From the NCBI GenBank assembly GCA_011037195.1, contig JAAEAF010014415.1, forward strand, positions 1 through 64,000: a stretch of DNA of 64,000 bases, read 5' to 3'. Both the position numbers and the translations under genes were made by a program. This DNA comes from Triatoma infestans. Its lineage: Eukaryota > Arthropoda > Insecta > Hemiptera > Reduviidae. The notes below the pieces were generated by a model. The model did no database searches. It worked only from the letters and a program-made list of their open reading frames with translations, and was not told the DNA's origin. Of the stretch, positions 46,400-57,480 are shown one piece after another (the first letter of the stretch is position 1; every line of letters starts with the position of its first letter).

Positions 46400-46800
46400 A
46401 GCATTTTTACTTTCCCTGAGTGCTTTTAGGAGGAAGTTCTGAGCGCGATTGGGCACAAATTTTCAAAAACTAAGTCGAAATACACGTTTTGATGTTGGTC
46501 AGTGCCAAAAAAAAAAAATGTTTTCTGGCTATTAGTGTATGAGTATATATTTATATAGGTCATGGGTCATTCAAGAACAAAATGTGTGAAGGCTTCGTAT
46601 ACACTTTTATTTAGTGTGTATATGATATTTTGAATTAAAATATATCAGAAACGAAAAATCGTAGGAATCTCAAATTTTATACTTCTCTTTAGTTACGACC
46701 AAAGGCCCGGTTACGAAAGTTTCAGTCAAAATCCGTCAACCGGAAGCGATACTTTCCTGAACTTTTTTCCCCCAGTTTTTCGAAATATATATAGGTATAT
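46400..46800 (-). repeat. Family H fragment
   Basis: TTACTTTCCCTGAGTGC with GGAGGAAGTTCTGAGCGCG (3' side), AAATCGTAGGAATCTCAAAT and CCGTCAACCGGAAGCGATAC follow family order on the minus strand. Confidence 0.55.
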
Positions 46801-47070
46801 TTTCAAGGTTATGGGGATAGCTGCAATGTAAATTTCTGATAGCATTTAGATTTGTGAATCTATATTATATTAAAAGTTCTTTTTTTTTAGGGGAACATAA
46901 CATACGCTCCCCCAGAATCTCTCAAAATCAATCCCCGTAGAAAATGAAAGAAACAAAAGAAAGTGATAGACCTATATATGTGTGTTGGTATATCAACTTT
47001 AAAGAAAATTGACCCAATAAATGAACATTTTCTAAAACAACAAAGGTTCTCCGAGAATATCCCGGAAAAA

Positions 47071-47860
47071 CTGAGAAAAGTCGCACACCACGGGTGGCGA
47101 ATTTACGTTAAAATCTTTCTTTCTCTCGAACATCCAAAATGGATCAAATGTGAAATAATTACTGCAATTTTTCTGGTATTTAACTTAATTCTAGAAAATA
47201 GTTTCGAGAATTTGAAATGAACCGCTAAAAGGTTTTGTAGCATTGAAAGGAAATTGTAAAATAACTATGCCTCAAATTTAAGCAAGGTACAAAATTCTAT
47301 ACTCTATAAAACTGCCAATACTTCGAGTTGACCGGAAGTAAAATCGAGAACTGCCAAGTAAAATCGAGAACTGCCAAGTAAAATCGCTTGATCGGAAGTG
47401 CATTTCTAACAGTTTTTTTTTTTCAGTTTTCCGAGATTTTCCCGAAAGCAGCTTCAAAGATTTTCTTTAAACTTGTAGATTGTTGTAGGGGATTATCGCA
47501 GCGCGACCTAAAAGATCTATTGTGCCTCCCGGAGCCTTCTCAGTGCAATGGCCGGTGATCCCGATTCTCTGATTTCACAGTTCTCGATTTTACTTCCGGT
47601 CAACTCGAAGTATTGGCAGTTTTATAGAATACAGAATTTTGCACCTTGCTTTAATTTGAGCATAGTTATTTTACAATTTCCTTTCAATGCTACAAACCTT
47701 TTAGCGGTTCATTTCAAATTCTCGAAACTATTTTCTAGAATTAAGTTAAATACCAGAAAAATTGCAGTAATTTCACATTTGATCCATTTTGGATGTTCGA
47801 CAGAAAGAAAGATTTTAATGTAAATTCGCCACATTAAATGTAAATTGCGACTTTTCTCAG
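47071..47860. repeat. Long inverted repeat with arms of about 283 bp
   Basis: Arm 1 (47071-47353) and arm 2 (47578-47860) are reverse complements over nearly their whole length, including CATCCAAAATGGATCAAATG, TTCTAGAAAATAGTTTCGAG and TTGACCGGAAGTAAAATCGA. Arm 2 has a small extra segment near 47831-47846. Next to the inner end of arm 1 lies a 20-bp tandem repeat of AAGTAAAATCGAGAACTGCC. The spacer is about 225 bp. Confidence 0.85.
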
Positions 47861-47972
47861 TCCAAGCAGTGATCTCTAACTACAGACAACACGGATCATC
47901 ACCGAACGGTGAGTTGTAGAAGCTCTTAGGAAGAGAAAATCTAAGGAAAGCATTCGAACCCGTGATCATATT
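47480..47972 (-). repeat. tRNA-derived SINE-2, copy 3, split by an insertion
   Basis: Minus-strand head with ATGATCACGGGTTCGAATGC (box B), TTAGATTTTCTCTTCCTAAG and AGCTTCTACAACTC lies at 47972-47885. The tail block CACAATAGATCTTTTAGGTC lies at 47525-47506. Arm 2 of the inverted repeat sits between them, so it appears to have entered an existing SINE. Confidence 0.6.
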
Positions 47973-47989
47973 GAGTACACATACATACA

Positions 47990-48250
47990 AGTTTTATTTG
48001 AAACGTTTCCCTGGGAAAATTCATTTAAGATGTTTTCCTGCTTTTTCCTTTATTATACAATTCTATCATCTAAATAATATTAATTAGAATTAAACATGTC
48101 AAAATTCTGAGTGAATTAAATCGGTTGACACCGGAAATGAGTTTTACTGACGTTATTTCAGTTTTCTACGTATTTATCCATAAAAAAACCGACGGATTTC
48201 ATTAAATTTGTTACACTAACTATGACAGACGACGTATGTTACAGAGACGT
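47990..48250 (-). repeat. Family H fragment
   Basis: GAAACGTTTCCCTGGGAAAA, AATTAGAATTAAACATGTC, GACACCGGAAATGAG and GTTACACTAACTATG follow family order on the minus strand. Confidence 0.55.
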
Positions 48251-48779
48251 ATCCACTTTTATTGAGAATTTTTTTCCGCGAAACTTCATTTAAAGAAATT
48301 TTGTGAGAGGGGAAATGTATGGTTTCCTCCAAATTAAGTTTAGATTCTTCAAGTGATATAAAATTGAAGACAAGCAAATATTTAGTAAAAATTATTTGCA
48401 TTTGAAAAAAATGGTCAGTTTAATATTAGAATAACAAGCTCCACTTCTGTTGTTAAGCAATTATTCTTTAATAACTTACTTTAATGGAAATCATTTTCTA
48501 TTTTAAGATGTAGTATTACTTGGCGTAAAAATCATTCATGAAACTGTGGATGGATCCGTTGGGTGGATACCCAACTGTAGTTTTAATTCTTTTAATGCTG
48601 GATCAATTGAACCTTCATGAAAATCGAACCTTGACCTTCCGCGCTAGGCCAAAGATAAAAGCGAAAGCGCTATTAGACATCAAGTTACTCGATGGCACAT
48701 TCCCATGCCAAGGGTTTGTATATAAATTTCCAGTAAATCGTTCAAGAGATTATTAGTATCTAAAATTCATCTATTCATG

Positions 48780-48900
48780 TTTGACTATGTGCTATATCTG
48801 TGCTTTGTACGCTTTCGGTAGAACATTCTGAAAATGGATGATGATCACAAAATAAGAAAATACATATCAAATTATGGACAAAAAAAATCTCAGAAAACTT
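48780..48900 (+). repeat. Possible family B remnant without the core
   Basis: ACATTCTGAAAATGG is followed directly by ATGATGATCACAAAATAAG, resembling family B with the segment from stem II to the cleavage site deleted. Weak evidence. Confidence 0.25.
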
Positions 48901-49607
48901 GAGTACAACAGACCAACACACCTACTCCTAATAACCAGAACATCCCAACATGAGCTTTTGTAAAAACTGTTACAAATAAAAATGAAATATCCTCTCATTT
49001 ATACTAGGGCAAGGTGAAAAATTCTCGGCCTAGCCCATAGATGCCACGGGTACAAATGAAATTACTGTTTTGTAATGTTGACACACGAAATTTATGTTGC
49101 AAAAGTAAATACCAAATGTGAATTTGATCAGACCAATAGTTTATTTTATACGGCTGTTTAAAGTAAGCGTGTTGTATGTTTTTGACAAAATGAATAAACT
49201 TGAATACCAATCCGTCATTAAATTCTTCGTTTTGGATGTTTTATTGCCAACAGAAATTCATCCAAAGTTGGTGAAAGTGTATTAAGGAGTCTGCAGGGGA
49301 TTCTTTAGATTGACTGCCTGCCAAAGGGTCAAACAATTAACGGAGGAATACAACGCCCCTCTTCTTGACCAGCTAGATGAAAAGATTCGAAAGAAAATGC
49401 CTGGTTTGCAAAAGTAAAAAAACCGTCTTTCACCAGGACAATCCACACGTCCGCGAAGGCCTTTGGTAATGGGAAAATTGAGAAATCCGAAGTATGAATT
49501 GTTGGAACATCCTCCCTATACGCCAGATTTGGCACCCTCTGATTTTCATCTATTCCCATACCTTAAGAAATTTGGTATTTTATCTGTCGTAGCATGTATA
49601 TTGATTT

Positions 49608-49652
49608 TGTTCCTGACCGTTTTCGGATTTTCATTCATCGTCAGAGCAAATT
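49608..49652 (-). ncRNA. Hammerhead-like core, left arm of the insert
   Basis: On minus, CTGACGA (49644-49638) is followed by an extra T, GAAT, loop GAAA, ATCC, GAAA and ACGGTC. GAAT and ATCC no longer pair well, so the core is probably inactive. Confidence 0.4.
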
Positions 49653-49713
49653 CACCAAGTTCGTGTAGAAAGTTCACTTCAACGTAATGTTTCTGTTACA
49701 CTACACTTGTGAA

Positions 49714-49756
49714 TTTGCTCTGACGATGGATGAAAATCTGAAATCGGTCAGGAACA
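49714..49756 (+). ncRNA. Hammerhead-like core, right arm of the insert
   Basis: CTGACGA (49720-49726), extra T, GGAT, loop GAAA, ATCT, GAAA (49740-49743), TCGGTC (49744-49749). Stem II keeps three canonical pairs plus a G-T wobble; stem III symmetry is broken by C to T. Confidence 0.45.
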
Positions 49757-51254
49757 AAATCAATATGCATGCTAGGACGGATAAAATACCAAATGTTATC
49801 CAGCATTGCGGCGGACCCACCCACATTTTTAACTTAAGAAATTTGTGGCTGAAAAACGTTTTGGGTCAAACGAAGAGGTGATAGCAGCGGTAAATGGATA
49901 TTTTGAAGACCTTCCATAATCACACTTCAGGGGCGGAATCCAATTATTGGAGAAACTTTGGACAAAGTGTATTGAAACTAAAGTGATACTGCATTGAGAA
50001 ATAAATGCATTTATTCAAAATAAAAAACTAATTTTCTCTACTAGGCCGAGACCTTTTCACCTTGCCCCCAAGTACATTAATTTATTCCCATTGCAAACAA
50101 ATTTAAAGCAAAATTGTTAAATAAAATCGTAAAAACTAAAAAAAAAAAAAAAAAAAAAAAAATTCAGTAAAATGGGATACAAGGTTGATTTATTAACAAA
50201 TTTCAAATTTGAAACAGTCGTTATATTGCATGTTGTACTTAAAAAAAAGAAATAAAGCAATATCTTTTCCAGAAACTAGTCCAGGCCAGAAGCAATATCT
50301 TTTCCAGAACAGAAATGCCATTGATAAAAGCAACATTTCGAAAATTTGATTCCAAAACAAACCTTCCCCTTATTAATTTGAGGGGAAAATAAAGGAATAA
50401 ATAAGAAAAGTTGAAGAGAAAATGATTTCTGTTGGAGAAGAAAGGAAATAAAATAAAGAATTGTTATGATGGAGCACTAGGGTTCTCACAAACGTTCATT
50501 TAGCTTCCACACAAACCGGTTGCAATTGCAATCGTCCTTCCCACCATTCCTTCCTTTGAGATTTTATTTCTATTTTTTATCCCCCTTTCTTTTCTTCACT
50601 TTCTTGAAAGTTATTGTATAAATCTTGTTAGATTCATTATTTGTTTGAAAGAATCATGTAAGTTCTCAATTCTCTTTTAATACTCAATGTCAGCCTAAAT
50701 CATTCGCATTTATGACAATCCCCGACTTTCAGTGTGAATGAGAAAATAATTATTTACCACAATGGAGAAAAATGGAACGCATGATACAGACTTGAACTCT
50801 GAACTATTTACAAAATTTTAAACACTTACACGACCTTTCTATCTATTCGTGTTAGTGCAATTATATAATAAACTGACGAAGTTTCTTTAAACAATTTTAT
50901 GTACAGGTGATGGGGGGATCTATTCTAATCCTGGCAGGTAGAAAAGTGATTATATTGTGGTCTAATAGAGCGCATCAAAAACACTGAATCAATTGTAAAT
51001 AACATTTGAAATTTAACGCAACAAATTCCGCACAACTATCGTTCCTATCTAAAATAGGTCTTAGTTTGAGGAAGGCCTTTATATCCATCAGGTACGACCT
51101 TAACCACTTGGAATATTTTCAACAAACCATCCAATAAAATCATTAAGAAATATGTTCTTCCGCTGGGAGCATCCCTCCAAAGGTGAATTAATTTCAACAT
51201 CTTGACGACTCCCATCAGCAACTAGAAAGTGTACAATTAGAAAATGTAGATAAA

Positions 51255-51925
51255 AAAAAAAATTTGGTGTGAAACACTCACACAACTTTTTCTTACTGCA
51301 GTTTACAAAACTGTAATTGACAAATTTTATAGTTAATATTACCAAATTTTTGTGAAATTCCTCGGTGTTTTTTATAGAGAAAAAATCACGAAAACTGAAT
51401 AAACTGTTCAGTAAAAACGCACTTCCGGTATACTAAATTTCCTTGGAATTCGGAATATTGGCAATTTATTTTATTTCTAATTAATTCTGTCTAGATGGTA
51501 AGAATCAACTGTGATAACACTTTAGAGGAAAAAAAATAACCCCACTCTTCCCCACAAAACCCCCTTAAATAACTTTACCCGGAGAAATGTTTCATTCACA
51601 TTCTTAGAGTAACGAGAATCGTTGAGCCGTTTTAGAGAAAATAGCAGAAAACTGAAAATCCATTCATTGAAGAATTTTGACTGCTAAGTTCCTGTCAGTT
51701 CCCATGGTGATAACCATGTCAATTTTGAACTTTTTGTAATTCACCCGTTTTTATGCTATGCTAAATACATACATATACACACACAGAGAGGGACTATTTT
51801 CTTAAAACCACTTTTTTTAACTCAGGGAAACTCAAAACATGAATTTCCGGTGAAAATTCGATATCAAAAATTTGACACGATCGCAATACTTCTTCCAACA
51901 GCAAATAGGGAAAGTAACTAGAGCT
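51255..51925 (+). repeat. Family H, nearly complete copy
   Basis: 5' end AATTTGGTGTGAAACACTC and TTTTTCTTACTGCAG, GCACTTCCGGTATACTAAAT, AAATGTTTCATTC, a CA tract near 51775-51785, TCCGGTGAAAATTCGATATC and a degraded 3' end near 51890-51920. Confidence 0.7.
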
Positions 51926-51984
51926 GTCAAAACTTGCTTTACCAAGCTTACTACAATAAAACGACCCAGTGACTAGACCTGTAT

Positions 51985-53330
51985 TTATTTCTTAATAGTA
52001 TGTATTTTATTTATTATTATTTGTCTGTGGGAAGGGCTCAAACGCTACGCTATCCAAAGCCTCATTGGGCCCATATAGCTATCCCAAGAAAAACAGCAAC
52101 AAACCGGGTCTACAATAAATATCCAGACCCGGATCTAATCCATCTAAGATTCACCGCAGTCCGAATAAATCGGACAATAACCTTATGGGGAAATAGCCTA
52201 AGCTCTTCCACAGACAAAATATTCCGACCAAAGGTCCTAAACCTAATTTCCTCAAAACCCTGGCAATCAGTCATAAGATGAATGGGTATTTCGTCCTCGG
52301 GTTCACACACTCTACAAAATGGATCCGGCATGAGCCCCATTATATAGAGATGCCTCCTTAAACCACAATGTCCAGTAAGAGATCCAACAAGATGCTTGAG
52401 ACAGCTCCGTGAAAAACAAAGCAACGTCTCACCAATGGCCTTGTCCGGACCCTCGATGAGCATTTTGGACTGCCGAAAACCAACTGAGCTCATCCATAAG
52501 GATGAATGCTGTGAAGCTGTCCATATCTGGAAGCCTGACAGACATGTGCCAGAAGACACGCCAACAGCAGGCTCGGGACCAATGAAAGGGGAGAGAGACG
52601 CTAATATGGCAAGCCTATCCACCTCCTCATTCCCAAAAACTCCTATGTGACCTGCCACCCAGACTAGAAACACATCCTTCAGAGAAGAAAGTTCTTCCAG
52701 TCTTTTAGAACATTCTAACACCAACCTGGAAGTGAAGACACATGAACTCAGCGCCTTCAACGCAGCTTGCCTGTCCGAGCAGATACAAACACCTTTTAAG
52801 TTAGTGTTACGTACCCTCTCATCCAAGATACAACAAAGATACATCTGGAAGACCGTGGTCCATTTACCAAGAGATACTGCCAAACGATCTCCAGTCTCAA
52901 AATAGACCGCAGCTCCAGACCTACCATCCATCCATCCTGGAACCGTCCGAGTAATACCGGAAGTAATTATCAGGTATCACCCCAGCCGGACCCAATCTTG
53001 ACCAATCTTCTCTAGAAGATAACCTAACTCTGTAAGAATGCTCGAAAACAAAAGTCTTCAACATTCTATCAGAAAGAAAACCTGTAACAGGAACCTTTAG
53101 AAGCATCTCGCGATGAATGGTAGAATGACCATATCGCTTACCCTGCCAAAAATCTGCCTGATTATTTCTATAACAGGTTTTCATTGCCACAGTTTTCACC
53201 TCTACAAAGAGCGGTGGAATTCCCAACAAAGTCTCCATTGCAGCTGTTGGCGTAGTCCGCATCGCACCAGTCACCGCCAGACAAGCCAAGCGTTGAATAT
53301 CCTCAAGCAGCAGTTTAGCGGATCTTATCT
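51985..53330 (-). mobile_element. 5'-truncated I/R1-type LINE with RNase H and TAA-rich tail
   Basis: The element strand is minus. Coding relic 53330-52110 is followed by a short untranslated region and a 3' end of AAATAATAATAAATAAAATA (opposite 52020-52001), recalling the TAA-repeat tails of I-type LINEs. A related copy at 55.7-56.2 kb shares coding and 3' sequence. Confidence 0.8.
52110..53325 (-). pseudogene. LINE reverse transcriptase end, RNase H and C-terminal zinc-finger region
   Basis: From 53325: LLLEDIQRLACLAVTGAMRT is the end of the reverse transcriptase thumb. RNase H follows with YYSDGSRMDG (first Asp), ICSDRQAALKAL (third acidic residue) and WVAGHIGVFGNEEVDRLA (fourth acidic). 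The second acidic position, normally Glu after VFQA, reads VFQMYLCCILDE. LTGHCGLRRHLYIMGL and CRVCEPEDEIPIHLMTDC form the usual C-terminal region. The reading is open for 1.2 kb apart from one frameshift near 52925, where an extra GATG copy in a GATGGATGGATGG run ends the first frame (SRMDGW stop) and the second resumes MDGRSGAAV. RNase H would remove element RNA after copying. Confidence 0.85.
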
Positions 53331-53489
53331 AAATACGCATTTTATTTAAATATTTATTTAAGTACAGGATGATGGGGAAATTACTTTGTTTACGACTTAG
53401 CAGATATCTGAATGTAAATACATTGTAGCCCACGTGACCGTGAGAGAATGCTTGAAATGATTGGTATTAAACCTAAAATTAACTTCTCC

Positions 53490-53888
53490 GGACAAATATT
53501 TCCTTTAGGTTAGGGGTTACATAATGTGCTCTTAGTATTCACTTTTTAAAGAAAACCGTTGGAGCGGTTTCAAGCAGGAGTTTTAAAAAAACATACGTTT
53601 GATGAATTTGGAACGAAACTTCGTGTCAGATCTAAAGGTGGTACCTAAACGAAATATAATATTTTTGTTTTTGGCATATTCTGTTCCCACATACATACAT
53701 ACATTATACATTGCGCGCGCAACAACCCACACATTCCCCATAAATTAATTATCAATTAAATTAAAAACATCTTTTCTTGTCCTGGGAATCTTAAAACTTG
53801 TATTTCCGGTGAAAATATTAACTTCAAAACTTTGACAAGAACTCAGTACTTCCTCTTAAAACAGTAAGAAAAAATAAAAAATTTATAA
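53490..53888 (+). repeat. Family H, 5'-truncated copy
   Basis: AGAAAACCGTTGGAGCGG, ACATACATACATACATTATA at the microsatellite site, TATTTCCGGTGAAAATATTA and CAGTACTTCCTCTTAAAACA with GTAAGAAAAAATAAAA at the 3' end. Confidence 0.65.
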
Positions 53889-55164
53889 AAACAAGTAAAA
53901 AAATTAGGACATAAAATGGCTGCTACGGATTAATGAAAACTTGGAATGTAATTTAGTAACATCCGATGCCCTTAATAATAATATATGTATTACGTAATGT
54001 TTTAAAGAGTTGCATTATTGTAAAATTACTTGTTAGTAACAACTAAAAAAACAAATGAGAATTTTAAATAATTAAAATTAACTTATAATATTTAACCCTA
54101 TAAAAACGGAATAATGTACAACAAATACAATTTAGTTGAAATCCCTCAAAAATGTCATTTAGTAAAAGAACTAAATAAAATTAAATATAGTAAATTTAAA
54201 ATCAAAAGAAACATAAATAAATCACCTTTATATATATGCTAAGTTAGAATGGGGGAGGGATATGGTTCAATATATTGATAAAAGAAAAACAATCTTGGCA
54301 CGCATGTGTACTTGACAATTCCAGGGGTTAGCATCTCTATATACGTTCTCTAATCACAGAAAGAAATGAAAAAAAAGATTGACAGCAAGAATTATTAAAC
54401 AAAATGTTTCTTAATATTTTAAAAATTTAAAGTATGCATAAAAATAATAAAATACGAGACGTCATACTTTAAAAAAAAAAAATCATTTATTATATTATTT
54501 TATATATACAAAGTGAGATTAAATATAAATGAGTATGTTTAGAGAAAGTTCCATTATGTTCTTTGTGTTAATATGGTGGAAATAGAATTTCCTTACCACT
54601 TTGTCCCATTTTAAAAAAGTTTCAAATAATACATTTCAAAAAAAAAAAATTAAAGGAGGCAGTTAACATTTCAAAAAGACAATCTAATGAAGAATTAGTC
54701 AATTAATTAAACGGATATAATAATAATAAAATTCTCATTTAATTCTATGATAATGCCCTAGTAATAATATCCTTTATTCCAAAATTACAAAACAAAAAAA
54801 AATCAAATATACTAATACGTTGCCTGAATATGTATATGATTTAATTTATTAAAGAATTTAATTATTATACTTTTTATTTATTTTAATTTATATCTATTGT
54901 TTTGTGCATTATTTTAACAAGTTCAGTGGGGGATGAGGTTGTTTGCGTCCGAAATTGTTGTCGCGTACCCACTGGGTTATCCCAACTAAACGAGCAACAT
55001 CATCGCCAGTCTAAACTTTTATACCTGGCCGGTGAGACAAAGAATAGCCAAATTCATATAGATTTAAAAAAAAAAAATCAGGGAAAGGTAATTCCCTGTA
55101 CTCGAACAAACTGATCAGAATAAAGAAAATGAAGACAATTTTGTACTGTCTGGTATTTTAATCC

Positions 55165-55325
55165 GTCCTGAGGTAACAGAAACATTACGTTGAAGTGAAC
55201 TCTCTACACTAATTTTGTGAATTTGCTGATGGTGGATGAAAATCCAAAACCGGTCAGGAACAAAAACAATATGCATGCTACGACGGATAAAATACCACAT
55301 GTTATCTAGCATTACGAACCCACCC
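55165..55325 (+). repeat. Family A unit with a mutated core
   Basis: ACATTACGTTGAAGTGAAC, then CTGATGG (A9 changed to G), GGAT-GAAA-ATCC stem II intact, AAAA instead of GAAA, CCGGTC, and GATAAAATACCACATGTTAT with a TAGCATTACGAACCCACCC tail. Two essential core bases are changed, so this copy is predicted dead. Confidence 0.65.
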
Positions 55326-55689
55326 ACAATTTCGACAATTTTGTACTGTGTTGAGACATTTTATTGTCTAAAAACAAAAAAAGAATACCACCCTTAGAAC
55401 ATCGTTATCAAATTTTGGTTTTACTTTATAATTTTGCAGACGTGTCATTATAAGTTGTCTGATTTGTATATACTATATTTTAATTCATGTTTAGCATTAA
55501 TACTAATATTATTATACTTAACTGAATTTATAGTATGAAATTAATTTTTTTTTTTTTAAACCTGAGGAAAATTTTTGAATAGGTTGCAACTAGATTTTTA
55601 TGTATTAATATTTAATTAATTCTCTTTTAAAATGAGCAAAAAAGACTTAATAGTGCTGATGTGTCTCTAGGCACATCTATATGAAGCTT

Positions 55690-56245
55690 CCAGCCATAGA
55701 TAGTTTCGCAGCATTCATCCCTATGGAATAAGCTCAGTGGGTTGTCAGCAGTCTAAGATGCTCATTGTGGTCCGGACAGGGCTATTAGTGAGATGTTGCT
55801 CTGTCTTTCACGGACCTTTCTCAAGCTTCTGGTTCGATCCCTTACATTGTGGCTATTGTGGTTTGAGACATCCCCTACAAATAATGGGTCTCATACCACC
55901 CCTGCCCCTGACTGGTGAGACAGTGTGGCAGAGGAAAAAGCATCCATCCACCTTATGACAGATTGCTTGGGTTGTGAGGAAATTAGGTTAAGGAACTCCG
56001 GTCAGAATAATGTCTATTAAAGAGCTCAGGTTATTTTCCTTTAAGGTTATGGTCCGATTTGTTCAAACTGCAGGAACAAACTGTTCAAATGTATAGACGG
56101 CTTAGACCCGCTTCTGGATTTATATTCTAGACCCAACTTGTTGTTTTTCTTTGGGGTAGCTATATGGGGGCTCAGTGAGGATTTGTAAGGCGTAGGGTTT
56201 GGTCCCTCCCCACAGGCAATAACCATAACAGACAATAATGTATAG
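55690..56245 (+). pseudogene. LINE C-terminal and 3' end, diverged relative of the 52-kb copy
   Basis: Plus strand matches the 52-kb element in opposite orientation: CAGCAGTCTAAGATGCTCAT, TGTGGTTTGAGACATCCCCT, CACCTTATGACAGATTGCTT and GGTAGCTATATGGGGGCTCA. The last lies in the shared 3' untranslated region. Multiple stops and frameshifts break the coding sequence. The 5' side stops in the post-RNase H region. Confidence 0.75.
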
Positions 56246-57079
56246 ATTTTATTAATGGAGAAAAACCACGTGTGGATGCGCTGTAAGGTTAGCTTTTGAA
56301 GTTAAATATTATAATTTTAAAATGATACAATTTAAAAATAATATATGAAAGTTTGGGAGCGCGTCTTGGAAACTTTTTGAGGGGGGAAAGTTTATATAAA
56401 TTATTTTTTTCTATTTTTTTTTAAATCAGTTGAGCCGCAAGAGGTTGAATGTGACAACCAATTTTAGTCCGTTATTTATCTATTTACATCATCTATACAT
56501 AATAAGTTTCTAACTTATTATGGTTAAAAATAATGATTTTAATTTTCCAGGCCTTCATATATTAAAAATTTAATAGCATTATTTAATTTAAAAAACTAAC
56601 CTTATGGAGAGGTTTGTAGAAAAAAATATTTTTTCCAAAAGTTAACAACTTCATAATTCAATTAAATTTAAAATATATTAATTATCGTAAACATGACTTC
56701 AAAATTAAATTAAAATATGATAATTTTTAAAACTACATTATTTTTATACTTTTAACAAATGACTTGTCATCAAAATTATAAAGTAAAATCAAAATTTGAT
56801 AACGATATTCTACTACATATGATGATACTCCCTTTTTTGGACAAAAAAATGTTTGACTCAATATAGTATAAATTTGATTTGATGATTTTTCGTCAGGCCT
56901 TAAAATTATACTGAGATGATTATACGGCAATGGCCAGAGGAGTTTTAACGAAAAAAGAATTCTTTGTTCGTGAATCATTGGTGCCCTTCTTCAGGAGCTC
57001 TTTAGGGAAGAGAGGAGTGTACGTTGAGAACGATGAGATTGAAACATTTCACTAAGGTTCAAAACTATTTCTAAAGCAA

Positions 57080-57480
57080 GACGGGATTCTTACGCATAGA
57101 AGCAGAAACTTGGATCACCACACAGAAGATCTACAAAAAAGTAAACGCTGTGGAAATTGATTATTGGCACGATGCGTTCAAAAGAGCAGGCTGGACAAAA
57201 TGAGGAATGAGGATGTGAGGAAGGTAATGGAAACTAAGAAAGAAAGATTGGCAAACAGAAAGATCACATGGCGCGGACTTGAGGAGAATGGCTCCGGGAA
57301 GATTGCCAAAGGAAGTGTGGTAATGCAAACTTTTAAGGAAAGGAAGGAAGACAGTGGAAAGATGGAAGGACAATATGGACGAATGGATGGATTGTCGAGG
57401 ATTGAGAGAGTGGTGAAACAAAGGTTTTTGGAGACAGGAAGTGACTTGACGACAAGTCATACAGAGAGAAATCGGAATAA
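57080..57480 (+). pseudogene. LINE C-terminal tail relic
   Basis: IEAETWITTQKIYKKVNAVE is followed by DYWHDAFKRAGWTK or, in the adjacent frame, SRLDKMRNEDVRKVMETKK and WRGLEENGSGKIAK. This is the block (AETW..K..K.EA.EMDYWRR..R.SRLD.IRNE.IR..M) found after the reverse transcriptase in several arthropod LINE groups. The 107-codon open frame at 57164-57484 lies within it but is not an intact gene. No upstream reverse transcriptase was seen. Confidence 0.6.

Larger units (their letters stand above)
49575..49832. mobile_element. Palindromic family A element inserted in mariner, 13-bp target duplication
   Basis: CTTAAGAAATTTG occurs at 49562-49574 and 49833-49845, bounding a 258-bp insert absent from the mariner reading frame. 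The insert is a head-to-head palindrome: the left arm (minus) and right arm (plus) both carry the hammerhead-like core, the CACTTCAACGTAATG or its complement near the centre, and GGATAAAATACC outward. The right end has an extra GCGGCGGACCCACCCAC tail also seen in part at 55.3 kb. Confidence 0.85.
49190..49998 (+). pseudogene. mariner transposase relic interrupted by a family A element
   Basis: It opens with MNKLEYQSVIKFF, an N-terminal helix-turn-helix type start. After an internal deletion and frameshifts come KTVFHQDNPHVRE-like sequence (second catalytic Asp in QDN) and LLEHPPYTPDLAPSDFHLF (third catalytic Asp in PSD), with spacing consistent with D34D of mariner. The first catalytic Asp region is missing. 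Reading breaks at 49574 at the insertion and resumes at 49833 with KKFVAEKRFGSNEEVIAAVN. Such an enzyme would cut at terminal repeats and insert at TA. Not functional. Confidence 0.85.
49007..50067 (+). mobile_element. mariner-like DNA transposon, decayed and interrupted
   Basis: GGGCAAGGTGAAAA (49007-49020) is mirrored by TTTTCACCTTGCCC ending at 50067, and the next bases CTCGGCCTAG match CTAGGCCGAG. TA precedes the left end, as expected for Tc1/mariner; the right flank has no TA immediately adjacent. The interior holds a transposase relic and a 258-bp palindromic insertion. Confidence 0.85.

Noticed and set aside
47548..47823. 91-codon open frame on plus, and its partner at 46963-47220
   Set aside because: Both follow from the long inverted repeat and share sequence with each other in opposite orientation; no known protein.
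48538..48756. 72-codon open frame on plus with mixed composition
   Set aside because: It looks somewhat protein-like but has no motif, splice signals or copy elsewhere in the window, so I cannot support a gene.
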